This document shows positions 63,350 to 64,000 of a stretch of DNA of 64,000 bases, piece by piece (positions within the stretch are counted from its first letter, which is position 1; every line of letters starts with the position of its first letter). The notes under the pieces were generated by a model. The model was not told the DNA's origin. It did no database searches and worked only from the letters and a program-made list of their open reading frames with translations. Made by a program: the position numbers and the translations under genes. Origin of the DNA: Bryobacterales bacterium. Its GTDB lineage: Bacteria; Acidobacteriota; Terriglobia; Bryobacterales; Bryobacteraceae. The stretch lies in NCBI GenBank assembly GCA_009697505.1, contig SHUD01000004.1, forward strand, positions 1 to 64,000, in the 5' to 3' direction.

Positions 63350-64000
63350 TCGTTTTCGACATGGATGGCGTTCTGGTGGAGGTAACCGAGTCCTACCGCG
63401 AAGCCATTGTGCAGACCGTGAAGTTTTTCACCGGCACGACGATCGGGCGCGACACCATTCAGGACTACAAGAATCAGGGCGGCTGGAACAATGACTGGAC
63501 CTTGTCGCAGAAGATCGCGGCGGATCTGGGCACGCAGATTGACTACGACACCATCGTCGAGAAATTCAACGAGTCCTTTCTCGGCGAAGACGGCAACGGC
63601 TTGATCCAGCGCGAGAGCTGGTTTCCGCAAAATGGTTTACTGGAAAGGCTCGGCCAGTGCTATGAGCTGTCGATTTTCACGGGCCGCCTGCGCTATGAAG
63701 CCGACATCACGCTGCGGCGTTTTGCCTCTGGCGTTGAGTTTGACCCGATGGTCTGTGCCGATGACGTGACCGCGGCCAAGCCCGCGCCCGAAGGACTGCT
63801 CGCGATTCAACAGAAGAGGCCGGGCAAGAAGCTGTGGTACGTCGGCGATACCGTGGACGACGCGCGCTGCGCCCGCGCCGCAGGAGTGCCTTTCATTGGC
63901 ATCGCGGCCCACACGCACACAAAACGCGGCGAACTGATTGGATTGTTTCAACGCGAGAACGCCGTCGCGATTCTGGAAAACATCAACGAGATTGAGAGTG
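63337..64000 (+). CDS. HAD-family hydrolase, partial at window end (not in ORF track)
   Basis: From the GTG at 63337 the frame stays open to the end: (V)DTVIVFDMDGVLVEVTESYR, then a cap region (TIQDYKNQGGWNNDWTLSQK), FTGRLRYEADITL, AKPAPEGL and WYVGDTVDDARCARAAG. All four HAD motifs are seen: DMDGV, the Thr of FTGR, Lys of AKPAP and the GDTVDD acidic pair. It overlaps hisC by 13 bases and so belongs to the his operon. A histidinol-phosphate phosphatase role would fill a missing step; this is inference. Confidence 0.85.
   Translation, partial: MDTVIVFDMDGVLVEVTESYREAIVQTVKFFTGTTIGRDTIQDYKNQGGWNNDWTLSQKIAADLGTQIDYDTIVEKFNESFLGEDGNGLIQRESWFPQNGLLERLGQCYELSIFTGRLRYEADITLRRFASGVEFDPMVCADDVTAAKPAPEGLLAIQQKRPGKKLWYVGDTVDDARCARAAGVPFIGIAAHTHTKRGELIGLFQRENAVAILENINEIES

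Overview
The window looks like a chromosomal segment of an acidobacterium, most likely of the Bryobacterales/Solibacter type. The evidence is two 'VWFA-related Acidobacterial' proteins, a large TonB-dependent receptor with a carboxypeptidase-regulatory plug domain, high G+C, and many short secreted proteins of unknown role. Most of the DNA is housekeeping. I saw no rRNA or tRNA gene and no CRISPR array.

Layout. 1-0.41 kb: the end of an IS630-family element, cut by the window edge, inserted at the stop codon of hpt. 0.4-6.4 kb: hpt, a degenerate-kinase/nuclease-like protein, a VWFA protein and a 1130-residue secreted protein. 6.5-9.9 kb: a pseudouridine synthase, ftcD and lipA. 9.9-17.5 kb: an accessory stretch with hicAB, a streptogramin-lyase-like gene carrying a CAGAG pentanucleotide tract, a Phd/ParE pair whose toxin has an amber codon, a fused 2-oxo-acid dehydrogenase E1, a frameshifted VWFA gene, and a HigB/HigA pair whose toxin also has an amber codon. 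17.6-28.3 kb: tgt-yajC-secD-secF, then tonB-exbB-exbD-exbD-TPR lipoprotein, a terminator, the RelA/SpoT homologue and a DUF971 gene. 28.3-31.7 kb: vapBC, then pyrR-pyrB-pyrC. 31.8-35.1 kb: hom and an ankyrin/CxxCH/alpha-toroid protein. 35.2-39.6 kb: aroC-def-fmt-argJ plus a secreted protein, headed by a possible 35-aa membrane peptide. 39.7-47.9 kb: patatin, a methyltransferase, an MddA-like methyltransferase, a damaged AraC regulator and the TonB receptor. 48-51.4 kb: lpdA-lipB-E2, ended by a 192-bp MITE. 51.7-58.9 kb: OmpH/Skp and BamA, then an exopolysaccharide secretion set (Wza, Wzz, CpsD). 59-64 kb: an EVE-domain gene, then hisI-hisG-hisD-hisC and a HAD hydrolase.

How the parts work together. 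E1, E2, Lpd, LipA and LipB together supply a lipoylated 2-oxo-acid dehydrogenase complex and its cofactor, though they sit at three separate places. SecDF/YajC, BamA/OmpH and TonB/ExbBD form the envelope-building machinery that would serve the TonB receptor and the secreted proteins.

The main discoveries are these. (1) A histidine-operon attenuator: a 25-residue leader peptide with 9 histidines, a mutually exclusive antiterminator and a 12-bp terminator, not in the ORF track. (2) An IS630-like end and a 192-bp MITE that share an inverted terminal sequence and both sit at the TA of a CTAG that forms a gene's stop codon, which the element's first G restores. (3) A 16-copy pentanucleotide tract just after the start codon of a secreted protein, a likely phase-variation switch. 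(4) Two toxin genes each cut by one TAG while their antitoxins stay intact. (5) An AraC regulator with three compensating one-base deletions.
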